Below, in pieces: positions 23,001 through 25,184 of a stretch of DNA of 25,184 nucleotides (position 1 is its first letter; each line of letters begins with the position of its first letter). The notes beneath the pieces are model-generated. The model was given only the letters and a program-made list of their open reading frames with translations. It searched no databases and was not told the DNA's origin. The position numbers were made by a program, and so were the translations under genes. The stretch comes from Clostridia bacterium (lineage in GTDB: Bacteria; Bacillota; Clostridia; Oscillospirales; CAG-272), in assembly GCA_900763885.1 (NCBI GenBank), contig CAAFLY010000307.1:1-25184 (forward strand), in the 5' to 3' direction.

Positions 23001-23909
23001 GCGCCCTATGCCTACCCCACCCCGGAATATGCCGCGATCCCGACCAAGGTATCGGTATCCGCGCTCCATCCGGGCGTCGTGGACGAATGGCTGCGGCAGG
23101 GCGGTGTGGCGGTCGACACGGAGGAGGAGGCCGCCGTGGACAGCGAGACTGCGGATCCCCAAACGGCGGACGCGGATCCTATAGAACCGGACAGCATGGC
23201 GGCGGACGCGGATACGGAGCCTGCGCACACGGATATGGCGGACGCGGATACCGCTGTTTCCGGGAACGAGCCGCCCATCCCGGAGGACGTGCTCGCGAAG
23301 GCCATGCGTGACCATGTGCCGCTGCCCCGCTTTCTCACCGGCATGGATGAGATACGCACCCCGGCAGACCGCGGAACCGCCACGCATATGTTCCTGCAGT
23401 TCGCGGATTTTGACCGGCTGTGGGAAACGGATGTGGACACGGAGCTGACCCGGCTCGTGCAGGCGCATTATCTGACGGCGGAGACGGCGCGGCTCACCTA
23501 TCGCGGACAGCTGGCACGATTCCGGGAGAGCGAGCTGTTCCGTCGGATGCGCGGGAGCCGGGAGATCCACCGGGAATTCCGCTTCAACGCCGAATTGCCT
23601 GCCGCGCGGTTCACGAACGATCCGGCACTGCGGGACAGGCTGACCGGGGACAGGATCGCGCTGACGGTACAGGGGGTCGTGGACTGCGTATTCCGCGAAC
23701 CGGACGGCACGCTGACCCTGGTCGATTACAAAACGGATCACGCGACCGCCGCCGACCGTGCCGCTCCCGAAGCGTTTGCCGATAAGCTCCGCGCGCGCCA
23801 CCGGAATCAGCTCTCCTACTACCGGGAGATCTGCGAAAGGCTCTTCTCGGAGAAAATCCGCACCGTCCTGTACGCCACCGCGGTCGGTCGGGAGATCCCC
23901 ATCGGATGA
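20073..23909 (+). CDS. addA: AddA, helicase-nuclease subunit A
   Basis: A 1278-residue UvrD/Rep-type SF1A helicase with a C-terminal RecB-type nuclease, the motor of AddAB. Motifs in order: Q-motif region YTPAQNAAI (6-14), Walker A AAAGSGKT (25-32), TYTRAAAAELRERI (57-70), DEYQD (396-400), YRFRGAEP (429-436), TSIHKSKGLEYPIV (801-814), VALTRARTK (869-877), and nuclease His1105, Asp1204 and VDYK with Asp1218 and Lys1220. It is longer than the roughly 1230 residues of B. subtilis AddA. The excess lies in acidic, low-complexity linkers at about 527-560, 958-985 and 1015-1068; the last holds three 12-residue ADAD repeats. The open frame extends back to 19902 inside addB, but the ATG at 20073 follows GGGAG and matches the family start. 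Confidence 0.97.
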   Translation: MAKIQYTPAQNAAIHWNGGNLLLSAAAGSGKTATLTGRILWLLTHEDVSIREMCIVTYTRAAAAELRERIAARLREQVQETGSRRLAGQLAELGGAEISTIHAFLYRNLRPLFSALGLSPDFVIGDEAIMAELRAEAMAEITDECFDRGEADFLTLADTLSAARDTETLDKTLLEIDRALSSAGKRPADLQIYAAALCDADTDTDFFRLPQSEPLKVRLSDVLSHFRMAIAETRMAFTPEVETKYGPSADALLDWLQRIGTALAENSYAAVRDALLDSRLPRLATIQNKNATLESIRFKALRDEGKKALETLRKSLFGFDPAQIPAVCSRTAALLTALSAVLTAYDERYRAKKRAKGLLDYGDLEAYALSLFLDGDGNPTPAAAEVGRKYKYIFIDEYQDTNDVQDAIFRALSTGARRFLVGDVKQSIYRFRGAEPAVFSRYRNRWTALSPEEAADKTDSDFAPAEGYSLFMSENFRCDRAVIELTNLVSALLFPHGAISYTDDDALILGKAGSGEEAAEICLLEKPPRAGADTEETDEDAAAAGDTDGPEDTEDPEAAYVAERIRDYLARGLSDGTPVTPEDIAILLRSPESSGEKYRAALAKRHIPVTSPNADPLFVSPAVLLALCMAYTADNPLRDIYVAGALHSPLFGLTTAELTEIHRQNSDLPLYIAVEMAADPAVADFPDAEAPTAQASAPAKTPLSPETVGKLRRFLAGLPEMRAWARNLTADRFFERLFAAYRFYELPEVAEDPMEARNLQSLYELSRRHGSGGVSAFLQATETLRDSARMENESVSGVTLTSIHKSKGLEYPIVIVPECAKKRNARDEAGGILFDSALGFGLRLPDMGGFVRCDTILRAAIAEKKRMESVAEEMRVLYVALTRARTKLICTAKVKDPETFVEKYRTEAAYPTAYRITTADTYIEWLLLATFSDLPSHLRELRLITAADTARFASDVLAPESGDSPADTEEPIDMPPAPYAYPTPEYAAIPTKVSVSALHPGVVDEWLRQGGVAVDTEEEAAVDSETADPQTADADPIEPDSMAADADTEPAHTDMADADTAVSGNEPPIPEDVLAKAMRDHVPLPRFLTGMDEIRTPADRGTATHMFLQFADFDRLWETDVDTELTRLVQAHYLTAETARLTYRGQLARFRESELFRRMRGSREIHREFRFNAELPAARFTNDPALRDRLTGDRIALTVQGVVDCVFREPDGTLTLVDYKTDHATAADRAAPEAFADKLRARHRNQLSYYREICERLFSEKIRTVLYATAVGREIPIG
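23166..23273 (+). repeat. Three in-frame 36-bp tandem repeats in addA
   Basis: GCGGACGCGGAT recurs at 23166, 23202 and 23238, exactly 36 bp apart. The encoded 12-residue units start ADAD (ADADPIEPDSMA, ADADTEPAHTDM, ADADTAVSGNEP). They form an acidic linker between the helicase and nuclease domains. Confidence 0.8.
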
Positions 23910-23928
23910 CGGGCGGCGTATCCTTGCG

Positions 23929-23966
23929 CAAAAGAAAAAAGTATGTCTCGTGGGAGGCATACTTCG
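23929..23966 (-). terminator. Terminator of the rubredoxin gene
   Basis: AAGTATGTCTC pairs with GAGGCATACTT (11 bp, one G-U) around the short loop GTGG. On the - strand a long T-rich run (TTTTTTCTTTT) follows. It also separates the convergent addA. Confidence 0.75.
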
Positions 23967-23988
23967 TGCGAAGGGGTACGGGCGAAAA

Positions 23989-24159
23989 TCAATCCGCGTC
24001 GATGTTGTCTACTTCAAATTCCTCTTTCGGAACGCCGCATTCGGGACAGACAAAATCGTCCGGAAGATCCTCAAAGCGGGTACCGGGATCGATTCCGTTG
24101 TCCGGATCGCCTTCTTTTTCGTCATACGTCCAACCGCAGATGATGCACACATACTTCAT
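23989..24159 (-). CDS. Rubredoxin
   Basis: A 56-residue one-iron electron carrier. Iron would be held by four Cys in the two classic knuckles, CIICGW (Cys5, Cys8) and CPECG (Cys39, Cys42). Between them lie the family-typical WTYDEKEGDPDNGIDPGTRFEDLP and the acidic surface. The whole length is one rubredoxin domain with a short acidic tail (DNIDAD). Rubredoxins pass electrons to reductases such as rubrerythrin, superoxide reductase or flavodiiron proteins in anaerobes; no such partner is in the window. GGAGGG lies at good spacing before the ATG at 24159. It has its own promoter (24199-24227) and terminator (23929-23966), so it is monocistronic. Very high confidence from the motifs. Confidence 0.96.
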   Translation of the reverse strand: MKYVCIICGWTYDEKEGDPDNGIDPGTRFEDLPDDFVCPECGVPKEEFEVDNIDAD

Positions 24160-24198
24160 ACATATCCCTCCTTCCGCTTCACATTTTCAGCGTTTCCC

Positions 24199-24227
24199 AT
24201 TATAGCAAAAGGCGCGCGGAATTGCAA
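24199..24227 (-). promoter_or_regulatory. SigA promoter of the rubredoxin gene
   Basis: On the - strand: -35 TTGCAA (24227-24222), a 17-bp spacer and a perfect -10 TATAAT (24204-24199), with TGC before it as an extended -10. This is the same arrangement as the esterase-fusion promoter at 3488-3516. Confidence 0.85.
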
Positions 24228-24320
24228 GGAGAAATCTCCGCGAAATTCAGGGTGGTTTTTGTGCAATTTGTATACAAAGTCATGTTTTGCGACGATCTGG
24301 CATCAGAAAAACGCGCAGAG

Positions 24321-24347
24321 AAAAAGCGACCGCCCGAAAACGGTCGC
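24321..24347 (-). terminator. Terminator of alr
   Basis: GCGACCG (24326-24332) pairs perfectly with CGGTCGC (24341-24347) around an 8-nt loop. On the - strand TTTTTCTCTG follows directly. It lies about 40 bp after the alr stop codon. Confidence 0.85.
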
Positions 24348-24385
24348 CGATTGGCTGTCGGAACATGGCCCGCGCCGCGTCTTTC

Positions 24386-25184
24386 TCATCCGCGGATCCG
24401 CTCCACGCGGGGGGATACGGCGCAGGTGCATTCGTAATTGATCGTTCCGGCGGAATGGGCCAGGGTCTCCAGCGCTTCGCCGCGATCGTCGCCGAACAAG
24501 ACCGCCGTGTCGCCCGGATGGATCGCGTCCTCGTCTCCGGTGATGTCCACCATGCACTGGTCCATGCAGATCCTGCCGACGATGGGGTACCGTTTTCCGT
24601 GGATCGCGGCGGAGGCGTCTGCGTAATGGCGGGAGAATCCGTCCGCATATCCGATGGTCAATGTGGCAAGCGTGCGCGGCGATTTTGCCGTATAGGTCGC
24701 GCCATAGCTGACGTGTTCTCCGGCGGGCAGCGTGTGGATGTGTCCGACCGTCGTTTCCAGCCGCATGACCGGGTGCAGGAGATCGTCGCCGCGCACCACA
24801 CCGTTCGGGGACAGGCCGTACAGAACGATCCCGGCACGCACCGCGTCGAGATACGCCTCCGGGAACGCCAAAATCCCCGCGCTGTTTGCCGCGTGCCGCA
24901 GACCCGGATCCACACCGCGCTCCCGCAGCCAGTCGAGCATCTGCTGGTAGCGCGCCCATTGGAGATCCGTCAGCACCGTACCGTCCGGCTGCGTTTTGCC
25001 GTCCATTTTTTCGTCGTCACAGCAGGCAAAGTGCGTAAACAGACCCGTCAGGCGCAGATGCGGATCACGGGAAAGGGCTGCGATCTCGTCCGCGGACTCC
25101 TCTGTCACGGCAAAGCCGACCCGGTTCATGCCCGTATCGAGCTTCACATGGATCGACAGCGGTTCGGAGCCGGATTCCGCGCCC
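24386..25184 (-). CDS. alr: Alanine racemase (5' end beyond the window)
   Basis: About 265 C-terminal residues of a PLP-dependent alanine racemase, which makes D-alanine for peptidoglycan. The frame stays open to the right edge, so the N-terminal part including the PLP lysine is not visible. Family signatures present: KLDTGMNRVGF near the edge, RAGIVLYGLSPNG, the catalytic Tyr in HVSYGATY (codon 24704-24706; Tyr265 in the Geobacillus enzyme), IGYADGFSRHYAD, GRICMDQCMVDIT, DTAVLFGDD and the closing INYECTCAVSPRVERIRG. The GTG at 25147 that could be read as a start lies in the middle of the conserved KxDTGM motif and is not a real start. Its terminator is at 24321-24347. Confidence 0.96.
   Translation of the reverse strand, partial: GAESGSEPLSIHVKLDTGMNRVGFAVTEESADEIAALSRDPHLRLTGLFTHFACCDDEKMDGKTQPDGTVLTDLQWARYQQMLDWLRERGVDPGLRHAANSAGILAFPEAYLDAVRAGIVLYGLSPNGVVRGDDLLHPVMRLETTVGHIHTLPAGEHVSYGATYTAKSPRTLATLTIGYADGFSRHYADASAAIHGKRYPIVGRICMDQCMVDITGDEDAIHPGDTAVLFGDDRGEALETLAHSAGTINYECTCAVSPRVERIRG

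Overview
The window looks like a chromosomal segment from a GC-rich, anaerobic, gut-type member of the Clostridia (Bacillota). This is inferred from several features: an AddAB recombination nuclease whose AddB carries the Fe-S cysteines, an RNase Y, a stand-alone rubredoxin, strong AGGAGG-type ribosome binding sites, SigA-type promoters (several with an extended -10), and a set of glycan-active enzymes. No rRNA, tRNA, CRISPR array, phage gene or transposase was found.

Layout. 16-711 (+): YczE/YitT-like membrane protein. 947-3454 (-): an unusual protein joining a right-handed beta-helix to a CE7-type acetyl esterase. 3629-4894 (-): membrane glycosyltransferase 2. 5161-5754 (-): Crp/Fnr-like regulator. 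5755-6472: about 700 bp of non-coding, unusually AT-rich DNA holding a run of 11 C. 6473-8023 (-): RNase Y with a leader of about 270 nt. 8554-9318 (+): TSUP (TauE/SafE) transporter. 9412-10215 (+): SGNH hydrolase. 10359-14462 (-): three-gene operon of alpha-L-fucosidase, calcineurin-like phosphoesterase and GcnA-like GH20 hexosaminidase. 14628-16280 (-): membrane-anchored M23/LytM protein that has lost most catalytic ligands. 16706-23909 (+): addB-addA. 23989-24159 (-): a 56-residue rubredoxin. 24386-25184 (-): alanine racemase, cut by the right edge.

How the genes fit together. The beta-helix/esterase, fucosidase, GH20 and SGNH proteins show no signal peptide. They would therefore act in the cytosol on short, decorated oligosaccharides taken up by transporters outside the window. 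The GT2, the LytM protein and Alr concern the cell envelope. Rny and AddAB are housekeeping RNA-turnover and DNA-repair functions.

The most unusual structure is a dispersed family of short palindromic elements. There are two tandem 91-bp hairpin units at 16339-16520, a 46-bp hairpin-less derivative at 12298-12343, and a further short copy at 790-840. All lie in apparently transcribed non-coding DNA: the 5' leader of the LytM gene, the intercistronic gap of the glycosidase operon, and the 3' flank of the esterase gene. Other points for follow-up are a terminator-like hairpin just before the fucosidase start, an in-frame 36-bp tandem repeat in addA, and the degenerate M23 active site.
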